Below are positions 16,020 through 23,852 of a stretch of DNA of 23,852 nucleotides, piece by piece. The stretch's first letter is position 1. Each line of letters begins with the position of its first letter. The position numbers and the translations under genes were made by a program. The stretch is from Actinomycetota bacterium (GTDB taxonomy: Bacteria; Actinomycetota; Rubrobacteria; Rubrobacterales; Rubrobacteraceae), in contig JAIVIG010000009.1 of assembly GCA_020200675.1 (NCBI GenBank), positions 1 to 23,852 on the forward strand, given 5' to 3'. The notes under the pieces were generated by a model. That model had not been told where the DNA came from. It saw nothing but the letters and a program-made list of their open reading frames with translations, and searched no databases.

Positions 16020-16982
16020 ATGTTGTCGAAACCCGTGAACTTACTGAAAATGGCAGGGCTCTTCGTTGTCCTGGCGATGCTCGCCGTGGGCTGTGGCGGA
16101 GGCGGGGGCATCACCGGTGGGGGCAGCATCGCACAGGAGTACGATTTCTCCGGGGATGAGTACACCATCGGGTCCAAGGAGTTCACCGAGCAGTTGGTCT
16201 TGGGGAACATAACCAGGTTGGCCCTGGAGAACGCCGGGGCTACGGCGAACGACCAGATCGGGCTGGCAGGCTCCGACGCCGCCCGGACGGCGCTGACCTC
16301 CGGCGAGATCGACATGTACTGGGAGTACCTGGGTACGGCCTGGGTCAGTTACCTGGGCGAGACCAGCGGCGCCATACCGGGCGACGACTACCAGACCATA
16401 GCCGACCGCGACCTCGAAGAGAACGACGTAAGGTGGCTGGACCCCGCGCCGGAGCAGAACAGCTACGCTATCGCCACGAACCAGCAGATCGCCGACGAGT
16501 ACAGCCTCCAGAACCTCTCGGACCTCGGGGCGTTCATAAGCGAGAACCCGGACGAGGCCACGTTGTGCGTGGGCGGCGAGTTCGCGGACCGCGACGACGG
16601 GCTGCCGGGCATGCAGGAGACCTACGGCTGGGAGTTCCCCGAGGATCAGGTCAACCGCATCCAGGACGGTCTCGTCTACGATCAGGTCTCCGATGGAGAG
16701 CAGTGCAACTTCGGATCGGTCTTTACGACCGACGGGCGCATCCCCAACCTGAACCTCGTGCTCCTGATAGACGACCAGGACCACTTCCCCGCCTACAACG
16801 GCGCGCTGACCATTCGCGAGGAGGTGTTCGCGCAGAACGAGCAACTCGCGGACCTGTTCGCGCCTATCTCCGAACTCCTCACTACCGAGGAGATGCAGCG
16901 GCTGAACTCGCAAGTCGACGTGGACGGTCTCCCGCCCGAAGACGTCGCTGAGGACTTCCTGAGCGAGAACGGCTTTATTTAG
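16020..16982 (+). CDS. opuCC: Osmolyte ABC transporter substrate-binding lipoprotein
   Basis: Extracytoplasmic receptor of the importer, 320 residues. A hydrophobic signal (MAGLFVVLAMLAVGC) ends at Cys25 in a slightly unusual lipobox (LAVGC) followed by a Gly-rich linker. The mature part has the OpuAC/ProX-like type of this family: IGSKEFTEQLVLGN, the aromatic patch DMYWEYLGTAW, EQNSYAIATNQQIADEY and a C-terminal LNSQVDVDGLPPEDVAEDFL. AAAGGAG lies 5-6 bases before the ATG. It is the last gene of the operon and is followed by a repeat and a strong terminator. Ligand could be glycine betaine, choline, carnitine or DMSP; the aromatic residues fit a quaternary amine or sulfonium cage. Confidence 0.93.
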   Translation: MLSKPVNLLKMAGLFVVLAMLAVGCGGGGGITGGGSIAQEYDFSGDEYTIGSKEFTEQLVLGNITRLALENAGATANDQIGLAGSDAARTALTSGEIDMYWEYLGTAWVSYLGETSGAIPGDDYQTIADRDLEENDVRWLDPAPEQNSYAIATNQQIADEYSLQNLSDLGAFISENPDEATLCVGGEFADRDDGLPGMQETYGWEFPEDQVNRIQDGLVYDQVSDGEQCNFGSVFTTDGRIPNLNLVLLIDDQDHFPAYNGALTIREEVFAQNEQLADLFAPISELLTTEEMQRLNSQVDVDGLPPEDVAEDFLSENGFI

Positions 16983-17038
16983 AGCTATCAGCAGTCAGCA
17001 TTCAGCTATCAGCAAGAACAAAAAGCTGAGAGCTGACG
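16981..17038. repeat. Period-7 TCAGCNN repeat with inverted copies after opuCC
   Basis: AGAGCTA, TCAGCAG, TCAGCAT, TCAGCTA, TCAGCAA (16981-17015) overlap the opuCC stop codon, then about 10 bases on come reverse-complement units GCTGAGA and GCTGACG (17025-17038). The unit matches the repeat at 13095-13129. The two arms could pair as a loose hairpin ahead of the terminator. Confidence 0.75.
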
Positions 17039-17040
17039 GC

Positions 17041-17080
17041 GCGGTTTGCGGGAGGCTTGACCTCCCGCAAACCGCTTTCG
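17041..17080 (+). terminator. Intrinsic terminator of the opuC operon
   Basis: A perfect 15-bp stem GCGGTTTGCGGGAGG (17041-17055), 5-base loop CTTGA, then its exact complement (17061-17075), followed by TTTCGTTCT. It stops transcription between opuCC and the next gene; the stem is symmetric, but the T-run exists only on the plus strand. Confidence 0.9.
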
Positions 17081-17103
17081 TTCTACCCAGTGGGGTCGGC
17101 ACG

Positions 17104-17131
17104 TTCGCGATGGTCGAGCACGCTTTATACT
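17104..17131 (+). promoter_or_regulatory. Candidate promoter placing the FAD/Fe-S oxidase on a leaderless mRNA
   Basis: TATACT (17126-17131) ends 7 bases before the ATG at 17139, so transcription would begin at or next to the start codon. The -35 is weak (TTCGCG, 17104-17109, 16-bp spacer). No ribosome site precedes the ATG. Confidence 0.5.
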
Positions 17132-17138
17132 TTCGGGC

Positions 17139-19891
17139 ATGATCGAAGAGAAAGCCGAACGACGCACCGTAGAACGACTCCAGGCCGCCCTCGACGGCAA
17201 ACTAGACGGATACTTGCGCACCGACCCCGCCTCCCGGGCCCTCTGGTCCACCGACGGCTCCATATACTTGAGGAGACCGGCCGGCGTGGTCGCCGCCCGC
17301 TCGGAGGAGGACGTAAAACGCGCTCTAACCGCTGCTCGTGAGATCGGTCTGTCCATTACCCCGCGCGGCACCGGCACGTCCCTGGCCGGGCAGACGACCG
17401 CGCCGGGCCTGGCGCTCGATACCTCTCTAATGCAGCGGGTGTTCGAGGTGAATGCCGACGAGCGGCGGTGTTCCGTGGAGCCGGGGGTGATACAGGCGGA
17501 GTTGAACGAGCTTGTAAAGCCTCACGGTCTCGTCTTCGGGGCCGACACCTCCACCGCGAACGTCGCCACCCTGGGCGGCATGGTCGGCAACAACTCCGCC
17601 GGGATGCGTTCGATCTACTTCGGGACGACGGCCGACCAGATCCTCTCCCTGCGCTGCGTCCTCGCGAGCGGCGAGACCGTCGAGCTTGCGCCGCTCTCGC
17701 GCGAAGAGGCCGAGCGGCGGGCCAGGGGGGGCTGGATGCCCTGATCGACCCGGAGACCGTGGATCTGACCCGACTGGTCTGCGGCTCCGAGGGCACCCTG
17801 GCCCTCGTCACGCGGGCCGAGTTCCGCCTCCGGGAGCTACCCCCGGAGCGGGCGATGGCCTCCTTCGAGTTCGACTCTCTGGCCGCTTCCGCCCGGGCGA
17901 CGGTGGAGTTGCTCGAGGATAACCCGTCCGCCATCGAACTATTGGACGACGTTGCGATAAACCGGGCGCGCGCCAACCCCGCCTACGCGGACGCGACCCG
18001 CTTCGTCCAGGGCGACCCCAAAGCGGTGCTGGTCGTCGAGTGGAGCGGGACGCAGGAAGAGCTCGACGAACGCTTCGAGGGGCTAGACGAGCTGGCCGAG
18101 AAGATCGGGGCGCGGGAGGTGGTTGCCCTGCGCGCGAAGGACGAGATGGCGCAGACGAGCCGGCTCCGCGAGTCGATCCTGCCGCTCTTGTTGGGGAGGC
18201 CCGAAAAAGACAAACCCGTGGCTTTCGTCGAGGACGCGGCGGTGCCTCCGGATCGGCTGGAGGAGTTCGTCACACGCTTCGAGAAGATCGTGGAGGAAAA
18301 CGACACCTGGGCCTGCTTCTACGGCCACGCTTCGGTCGGCACCCTGCACGTCCGTCCCGCGCTCGACACGTCAGACCCGGACGGCGTAGCGCGGATGCGG
18401 CGCATCGCGGAGGAGGTGGCGGATCTCGTCGACGAGCTCGGGGGTTCTATCTCCGGCGAGCACGGCGACGGCCTATCTAGATCGGAGTTCCTGGAGAAGA
18501 TGTACGGGCCGGAGCTCGTGCGGGCTTTCGCCGAGGTGAAGCGGGCCTGGGACCCCGAAGGGATGCTGAACCCCGGCGTGATCGTGGACCCGGCGCCGAT
18601 GGACGAGCAACTGCGCATCGGTCCCGGCCGCGAGCGGCTCCCACTCGGGACGAACCTGGACTTCACGGAGCAGGGCGGGTTCGCGGCCGCCGTCGAGCTT
18701 TGCAACGGCTCCGGCTTCTGCCGCAAAAAGAACACGGGCACGATGTGCCCCTCGTTCATGGTCACCCTGGACGAACAGGACTCGACCCGCGCGCGGGCGA
18801 ACATGCTCCGCTCCGTCCTCGACGGCACCCTCCCGCCCGAGGAGCTGACCGGCGAGAGGATGAAGGAGGTCATGGACCTCTGCGTCGGCTGCAAGGCGTG
18901 TAAGAGCGAGTGCCCCTCCCAGGTCGACGTCGCCAGCATGAAGACCGAGGTCCTCAACCAGATGGGCCAGAAACACGGCTTCAGCCTCCTCCAAAAAGCC
19001 ACCGGCCACGTCCGCCGGGGACTTTCGCTCGCGTCTCTCACACCATCCCTCTTCAACGCCGTGGGGAACACCAACCTCGCGAGCTACGTTGCCGCCCTGG
19101 TGGGGATCGACCCGCGCCGCAACCTACCGCAAGTGACGGAGAGAGTCTTCTCGAAGTGCTTCCCGGAGTTGCCACAGGGAGAGGGACCCGTCGACGTGGC
19201 GCTCTTTAACGACACCTGGACCGAGTACCAGTGGCCGGAGATCGGGACCGGCGCGGTGCGCCTCTTTGCCGCCGCGGGTGCCCGCGTCCACCTGCCCGAG
19301 GTCGTCTGCTGCGGCAGGCCGATGCTCTCCGCGGGGCTCGTGGACGCCGCCCGCGAGAACGCCAGGCGCAACCTCGACCTCTTGATGCCGCTCGTCGAAC
19401 GTGGTATCCCCCTGGTCGGGTTGGAGCCGAGCTGCATCCTCACCCTGCGCGACGACTACCAGAAGCTCCTCCCGAACGACGAGCGCGTAGAGAAGCTCGC
19501 CGAGTCCACTCGCCTCTTCGAGGAGGCATTACTGGAGCTGGATGCCGAGCTGCCCTTGCGCGAGGGTTCGCCGGTACTGTTGCATGGCCACTGCCACCAG
19601 AAGGCGCTCGTCGGCACGAAGCCAACCGAGGAGACCCTCGCGCTCGCCCCCGATACTGAGGTTACGGTCGTGGATTCAGGTTGCTGCGGGATGGCCGGTC
19701 AGTTCGGGTACGAGAAGGGGCACTACGAGGCATCGATGAAGATGGGGGAGAGGAGGCTCTTCCCGGCGGTCAGGGAGGCAAACGAGAGCGTCGTTATAGC
19801 CCCCGGGACCTCTTGTCGCGAGCAGATCCTGGGCGGAACCCGCCGCCACGCCCAGCATCCGGCCGTGTACCTCGCCAGCCGCCTGAAGTAG
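17139..19891 (+). pseudogene. FAD-linked and Fe-S 2-hydroxyacid dehydrogenase (YdiJ/GlcD type), frameshifted with internal gap
   Basis: Oxidises a D-2-hydroxy acid (D-lactate or D-2-hydroxyglutarate in relatives) and passes electrons through FAD and 4Fe-4S centres. The 5' frame has the FAD-binding block PRGTGTSLAGQTTAPG and GADTSTANVATLGGMVGNNS, then ends in TGA at 17742. The second frame resumes at LDALIDPETVDLTRLVCGSEGTL and runs on through the FAD-oxidase C-terminal domain (ISGEHGDGLSRSEFL), a ferredoxin segment (LCVGCKACKSECPSQVDV) and two CCG domains (VVCCGRPM, and SGCCGMAGQFGYE). The join is a run of seven G at 17725-17731, where some 35-45 residues normal in relatives are missing. Together the parts make about 915 residues of an expected 950 or more. 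Everything else is conserved, so either a recent lesion or an assembly collapse is likely. Confidence 0.87.
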
Positions 19892-19892
19892 G

Positions 19893-20699
19893 ATGGAGGG
19901 GTTCCTCTGGTTCGCGTTTCGCGGCGAAGAGCTGCTCTTGCTCGAAGGAGAACCGGCGAGCGTGCCGCGAAGGTCGCCGGAAGAGCTTGGTCTACGCGTC
20001 CTCTTCAGGCAGGAGGTGGGGGAGCTAGACGGGCGACGATGCTACGCGGTGGAGGTCGCCCCGGATGCGGAAGCACCCGAGGGAATGGCTTTCCAGGACT
20101 TGCGGGGCTTGTGGGACTCCGACGAGGCATTCTTCTCAGTAGCCGGTAGAGCCAAGCAGATCGTAGAGTGGAACCGGACGCACCGGTTCTGCGGACGGTG
20201 CGGGACGGAGACGGAGACGGAGTTCGGCTCGGAACCTCTCGCCAAACGGTGCCCGCGGTGCGGGATGGTCTTCTATCCGCGTCTGAGCCCGGCGGCCATC
20301 ATGCTCGTGCGGCGAGACGACGAGTTGCTGTTGGCGCGCTCGCCACATTTCCCACCGGGAATGTACAGCGCCCTGGCGGGCTTCGTGGAGCCCGGGGAGT
20401 CCATCGAGGAGACCATACGGCGCGAGGTGCGCGAGGAGGTCGGCGTCGAGGTGGGGAACATCAGGTACTTCGGGAGCCAGCCGTGGCCGTTCCCGAACTC
20501 GCTCATGATCGGTTTTATAGTTGACTACGCCGACGGGGAGCTGAAGATCGGGGAACCAGAGGAGATAGAAGACGCTGGCTGGTACGCGCTGGACCGCCTC
20601 CCGAAGCTTCCGCCCGGAGTCAGCATCGCGCGGGCGATGATCGACTCATTCATGGACGAGCATGGCGGCTATCCACAGACCTTCGGGAAGTCGGAGTAG
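19893..20699 (+). CDS. nudC: NADH pyrophosphatase / RNA-decapping Nudix hydrolase (NudC type)
   Basis: Cleaves NAD(H) to NMN(H) and AMP, and in studied members removes NAD caps from RNA. The 268-residue protein has an N-terminal domain, a zinc ribbon with C100, C103, C120 and C123 (FCGRCG and CPRCGMVFYPR), the Nudix box GFVEPGESIEETIRREVREE (163-182) continuing VG, and the NudC-specific SQPWPFPNSLM (195-205). The ATG begins one base after the preceding stop, so it is probably co-transcribed with and coupled to the oxidase gene. Full length and intact frame. Confidence 0.93.
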   Translation: MEGFLWFAFRGEELLLLEGEPASVPRRSPEELGLRVLFRQEVGELDGRRCYAVEVAPDAEAPEGMAFQDLRGLWDSDEAFFSVAGRAKQIVEWNRTHRFCGRCGTETETEFGSEPLAKRCPRCGMVFYPRLSPAAIMLVRRDDELLLARSPHFPPGMYSALAGFVEPGESIEETIRREVREEVGVEVGNIRYFGSQPWPFPNSLMIGFIVDYADGELKIGEPEEIEDAGWYALDRLPKLPPGVSIARAMIDSFMDEHGGYPQTFGKSE

Positions 20700-20708
20700 A
20701 GGACGAAG

Positions 20709-21112
20709 GTGAGGCGCGAGAGCGTGGGTAGCGGGACTCGTTGGGAATCCACCGTGGGCTACTCGCGGGTAGTGCGCGCCGGACCGTTCGTCTACGTCTC
20801 CGGAACAACGTCGACGAACGGGGACGGCGACATCGTGGGCGTCGGTGGCGCTTACGCACAGACCACACAGGCGTTGAGAAACGTCGAGGCGGCGCTGCGA
20901 AAGGTGGGGGCGGGACTTTCGGATGTGGTGCGGACCAGGATCTACGTGACAAACATCGAAGGTTGGGAAGAGGTGGGCAGAGCCCACGGTGAGTTTTTCG
21001 GGGGATCCGGCCCGCCACCAGCATGGTCGAGGTGAGCCGGCTCATCTCGCCCGAGATGCTCGTCGAGATCGAAGCCGACGCCGTGACCGAAAGCGCACTC
21101 GAAGACCGATAG
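20709..21112 (+). pseudogene. RidA/YjgF-family protein, frameshifted by one base
   Basis: RidA proteins deaminate reactive enamine/imine intermediates. The first frame gives SGTRWESTVGYSRVVRAG, FVYVSGTTSTN, TTQALRNVEAALRKVGAG and IYVTNIEGWEEVGRAHGEFF. At a run of five G (20999-21003) the frame is lost, and the expected C-terminus resumes in another frame as RPATSMVEVSRLISPEMLVEIEADAV, ending at TAG 21112. One extra G would restore a normal protein of about 134 residues; unaltered, translation stops at 21035 with a wrong tail, lacking the conserved arginine of RPATS. The GTG start at 20709 lies 9 bases after nudC. A short inverted repeat (CGATAG-CCT-CTATCG, 21107-21121) covers the stop. Confidence 0.82.
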
Positions 21113-21162
21113 CCTCTATCGAACTGGAGCGACCTCTACCAGGGGCTTTACCGGCGCTCGCG

Positions 21163-22302
21163 CTACAGCTTGCTCACGGCCTCAGCCAGAGCCTCCAATT
21201 CTTCCTCGGTGTTGAAGAGGTGCGTGCTCGCCCGGACGTAGGGGTACGGCTCCGGGATGAAACGGACGACGAACTCCTGGGCGAGGAGCTTCTCGGCCGC
21301 CTCCTTCGGCGCCACGCTCGAGATCTCGAAACTCACGAGCCCGCAGCCGGCGGGGCGGGGGGAGCGGAGCGTGACGCGGGGCATCTCTTCCAGGAGGCCG
21401 ATTAGAAGATCGGCGCGGCGCCGTATCTCCGCGAAGCCCTCCGGGCCGCGCTCGTAGACGGCCTCGGCCGCCGCGGCGAAGCCTGCCGCCAAGGCGGGGC
21501 TCATGGTAGAGGCCTCGAAGCGTCTCGCGCCCTCGTGGAAGTACTCCTCGTAGCCGCCCTCGGCCTCGAAAGCCGTCGGGTCCGAGAGGGAGGCGAAGCC
21601 GAGGCTCGTGCTTTCGGCCTCCAGGCCGGGACGTACGTAGAAGGCGCCCATACCCTCCGGTCCCAGGACCCACTTGTGGCCGGTAAAGGCGTACATGTCG
21701 ACGCCGGTCGCGGGGACGTCCACGGGTACGTTGCCAACGCTCTGGGCGCCGTCTACGAGGGTCAGGGCGCCCCGGCCGCGGGCCAGGGTGGAGATCTCCT
21801 CCAGCGGCAGGACCTCGCCCGTGGTCCAGTCCACGTGCGAGACGGAGATGAGTCGCGTCTTCGGGGTCATTGCCCCCTCGACCTTTTCGGCCGTGATCGG
21901 AGGCTCGAGAAGCCTCAATCGGACGCCGTAGCGCTTCTCCAGAGCGTGCAGGGGGACGAGGCAGCCCGGATGCTCCGAGCGGCTCGAGACGACCTCGTCG
22001 CCGGCCTCCCAGTCGAGGGCGAAAGCGCCGAGGTTCATGCCGTGCGTGGTGCTCTGGGTGAGGGCCAGGTCGTCAGGGGCTGCGTTGACCAGCCGGCCGG
22101 CCGCCTCGCGGGCGCGGGCGTACAGGTCGCGTTGATGGGCGTAGAAATCGGTGCCTTCGAGGTAGGCGGGGCCCGAGCACAGGTCGTCTGACTCGCGCAT
22201 GGCCGCTATTGTCTCGCGGGAGGGCGGGCCGCTCCCGCCGGAGTTGAGGTAGACGTAGGAGTTGCCGGAGAGGGCGGGGAACATCTTGCGTGAAAGGTTC
22301 AT
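21163..22302 (-). CDS. Class V aminotransferase-fold PLP enzyme (cysteine desulfurase / isopenicillin N epimerase-like)
   Basis: PLP-dependent enzyme, about 379 residues from the chosen start. Visible: YVYLNSGGSGPPS near the N-terminus, TQSTTHGMNLGAF, the PLP aspartate in LTLVDGAQSVGNVPVDV (D184), the Schiff-base lysine in YAFTGHKWVLGPEGMG (K210), and a C-terminal VRASTHLFNTEEELEAL. The frame is open to 22374, but there it would overlap the start of the divergent penicillin-binding protein gene; the ATG at 22302 matches the family N-terminus (NLSRKMFPALSG). The family covers cysteine desulfurases, selenocysteine lyases and epimerases, and I cannot choose the reaction. It converges with ridA, leaving only 50 bases between their stops. 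Confidence 0.87.
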   Translation of the reverse strand: MNLSRKMFPALSGNSYVYLNSGGSGPPSRETIAAMRESDDLCSGPAYLEGTDFYAHQRDLYARAREAAGRLVNAAPDDLALTQSTTHGMNLGAFALDWEAGDEVVSSRSEHPGCLVPLHALEKRYGVRLRLLEPPITAEKVEGAMTPKTRLISVSHVDWTTGEVLPLEEISTLARGRGALTLVDGAQSVGNVPVDVPATGVDMYAFTGHKWVLGPEGMGAFYVRPGLEAESTSLGFASLSDPTAFEAEGGYEEYFHEGARRFEASTMSPALAAGFAAAAEAVYERGPEGFAEIRRRADLLIGLLEEMPRVTLRSPRPAGCGLVSFEISSVAPKEAAEKLLAQEFVVRFIPEPYPYVRASTHLFNTEEELEALAEAVSKL

Positions 22303-22357
22303 GAGGGTACGCTCTTTCTCTAATTCAGCTTTAAGGTCGAGTGCTTTTGCCCTTCTG

Positions 22358-22363
22358 TATAAT
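22358..22363. promoter_or_regulatory. TATAAT box in the divergent aminotransferase / PBP gap
   Basis: Consensus TATAAT ends 9 bases before the penicillin-binding protein ATG, so its mRNA would start within about 3 bases of the start codon. Read on the minus strand the same bases give TATTATAC, which could serve the aminotransferase, with a leader of about 50 bases. No convincing -35 was found for the plus direction. Confidence 0.5.
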
Positions 22364-22372
22364 AGCCGCTTC

Positions 22373-23852
22373 ATGGACCACGAAGGGCTCGCCAGGCTGA
22401 GTCGTCGCCGGCAGAGGCGACAGGTAAAGCGTCAGAAGCGGGATCGGACGTGGAGCGTCGTGAGGATCGCCGTCGTTGGGCTCGTCTCGGTTTTCCTGGC
22501 TTCGGTCGTCGCGCTCGTTGGCACCTTCGCCTACACCTATGCTCACGTCGCGGAGGATCTGCCCGAGCTCGACCAGTACTCCGCCACAGAGCTCGCCCAG
22601 ACCTCCGTCGTCTACGACTCTACTGGCAACATCGTCGACGAGCTGCACGGGGTGCAGAACCGTTTCGTCGTGGGCCTCGACGAGATCGACCCGACTCTAC
22701 GCGACGCGGTGATCGCCATCGAAGACCATCGCTTCTACGAGCACCGGGGCGTCGACTTCGAGGCCATCGGCCGGGCCGCCGGGGAGAATGCCGCGAGCCT
22801 GTCCGTCCGGCAGGGCGGCTCGACGATCACCCAGCAGCTCGTCAAGAACACCTACATCGCCCAGGAGCAGCGCCAGATTCCCTCCCTCCAGCGCAAGATG
22901 ACCGAGGCGTCCCTGGCCTGGCAGTACGAGGAGGAGCACGAGAAGGACGAGATACTCGAGCAGTACCTGAACACCGTGTACTTCGGGGCGAACGCCTACG
23001 GGATCGAGGCGGCGGCCCGCACCTACTACGACAAAGAGGCGACCGACCTTAATCTTCCGGAGTCGGCGTTGCTTGCGGGGATCATCAACCTCCCCGGCAC
23101 CTACGACCCGTTCACCGACCCCGAGAGTGCGCGCACGAGGCGCGACGTCGTCCTGGACCGGATGCTGGAGCACGGCTACGTGACCCAGGAGGAACACGCC
23201 GGGGCGGTCGCCGAGGACCTGAACCTCAGTCGCGGGCAGGTCGAGTCCGAGAGCGAGAACGAGTACTTTCTGGACGCGGTCCGCAAGGAGCTCGCCGAGC
23301 AGTATGGCGACCGGGCCCTATATGAGGGCGGGTTGAAGATCTACACTACCCTCGACCCCAGGCTGCAGGAATATGCGGTGGCGGCGGTGGGCAAGGTCGT
23401 GGATCCCACGGCGGATGATCCTTCGGCGTCCCTGGTCTCCGTGGAGCCGTCCACGGGCGCGGTCAGGGCGGTGGTCGGGGGCTCGGACTTCGAGCAGGTG
23501 AAGTTCAACCTGGCGACGCAGGGCAAGCGGCAGCCCGGCAGCTCGTTCAAGACGTTCGTTCTGGCCGAGGCGATCCGGCAGGGGATCTCGCCCGAGACCG
23601 GTTACGAGTCGAAGGACTTGAGCATAGATACCGGCGGCGAGCCCTACCAGGTCCAGAACTACAACTATGCACAGCGCGGTCCGATCTCCGTGAGGCACGC
23701 CACCGAGCAGTCGGACAATACGGTCTTCGTCCAGCTCGCCCTCGACCTGGGCCTCGAAAACGTGGCGGCCCTGGCGAACAGCATGGGCATAGGGAGCACT
23801 ATCGATACCTACCCTCCGATGGCCATCGGCGGCATCGGCGAGGGGGTAACGC
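22373..23852 (+). CDS. Class A penicillin-binding protein (transglycosylase/transpeptidase), 3' end outside the window
   Basis: Polymerises and cross-links peptidoglycan at the membrane. 493 residues are visible. A basic cytoplasmic tail (residues 1-27) precedes one transmembrane segment (about 28-55). The glycosyltransferase domain has IAIEDHRFYEHRGVD with catalytic E117, RQGGSTITQQLVKN (146-159), QRKMTEASLAWQYE and ILEQYLNTVYFG. The transpeptidase domain begins near 350, with the active-site S390-x-x-K393 in PGSSFK and the SDN motif at 447-449; the KTG motif lies beyond the end. The ATG at 22373 has no ribosome site but sits just downstream of TATAAT, fitting leaderless translation. Confidence 0.94.
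   Translation, partial: MDHEGLARLSRRRQRRQVKRQKRDRTWSVVRIAVVGLVSVFLASVVALVGTFAYTYAHVAEDLPELDQYSATELAQTSVVYDSTGNIVDELHGVQNRFVVGLDEIDPTLRDAVIAIEDHRFYEHRGVDFEAIGRAAGENAASLSVRQGGSTITQQLVKNTYIAQEQRQIPSLQRKMTEASLAWQYEEEHEKDEILEQYLNTVYFGANAYGIEAAARTYYDKEATDLNLPESALLAGIINLPGTYDPFTDPESARTRRDVVLDRMLEHGYVTQEEHAGAVAEDLNLSRGQVESESENEYFLDAVRKELAEQYGDRALYEGGLKIYTTLDPRLQEYAVAAVGKVVDPTADDPSASLVSVEPSTGAVRAVVGGSDFEQVKFNLATQGKRQPGSSFKTFVLAEAIRQGISPETGYESKDLSIDTGGEPYQVQNYNYAQRGPISVRHATEQSDNTVFVQLALDLGLENVAALANSMGIGSTIDTYPPMAIGGIGEGVT

Noticed and set aside
16981..17038. Repeats after opuCC as a CRISPR array
   Set aside because: Units are 7 bases with no spacers and no cas genes nearby; they are simple tandem heptamers.
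17468..19891. Treating the second frame of the FAD/Fe-S oxidase as a separate gene starting at 17468
   Set aside because: Its first 85 or so codons overlap the conserved 5' frame and show no family similarity; similarity begins only at the G-run join near 17732.

Overview
This is a high-GC chromosomal window whose gene content and codon use fit an actinobacterium of the Rubrobacter type. That placement is an inference from heterotetrameric sarcosine oxidase, OpuC, MetF-like and asparagine synthase genes in a GC-rich, densely packed chromosome; no rRNA or other phylogenetic marker is present. No CRISPR array, tRNA, rRNA, transposase or phage gene was seen.

Left part (1-7615, minus strand): a one-carbon catabolic operon, read right to left as dmdA-like THF-dependent demethylase, metF-like reductase, soxB (damaged), soxD, soxA, soxG and fhs (cut by the window edge). 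The enzymes would take methyl groups from a methylated osmolyte (DMSP, betaine derivatives or similar) and from sarcosine onto tetrahydrofolate, and oxidise them towards 10-formyl-THF and formate. A divergent lysR gene (7832-8812) faces the operon across a 216-bp gap that carries two identical 18-bp repeats, each with a perfect LysR-type T-N11-A box.

Middle part (9090-13094): an unusual SAM-methyltransferase-like gene, a decayed C-terminal fragment of a second lysR, then asnB (minus) divergent from a nitrilase-family amidohydrolase (plus), separated by about 410 bp.

Right part: a four-gene OpuC-type quaternary-ammonium osmolyte ABC transporter (13382-16982), closed by a strong intrinsic terminator. 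It plausibly imports the compounds that the left operon demethylates. Next come a large FAD/Fe-S 2-hydroxyacid dehydrogenase (broken by a frameshift and internal gap), a NudC-type Nudix hydrolase and a RidA-like gene (frameshifted). These converge on a class V aminotransferase (minus), which is divergent from a class A penicillin-binding protein that runs off the window.

Themes across the window: (i) four genes (soxB, metF, the FAD/Fe-S oxidase, ridA) carry a short gap, frameshift or abnormal end, three of them at G-rich runs, so either assembly errors or real decay should be considered; (ii) period-7 short tandem repeats sit in three intergenic regions; (iii) several -10 boxes lie so close to the start codon that leaderless mRNAs are likely.
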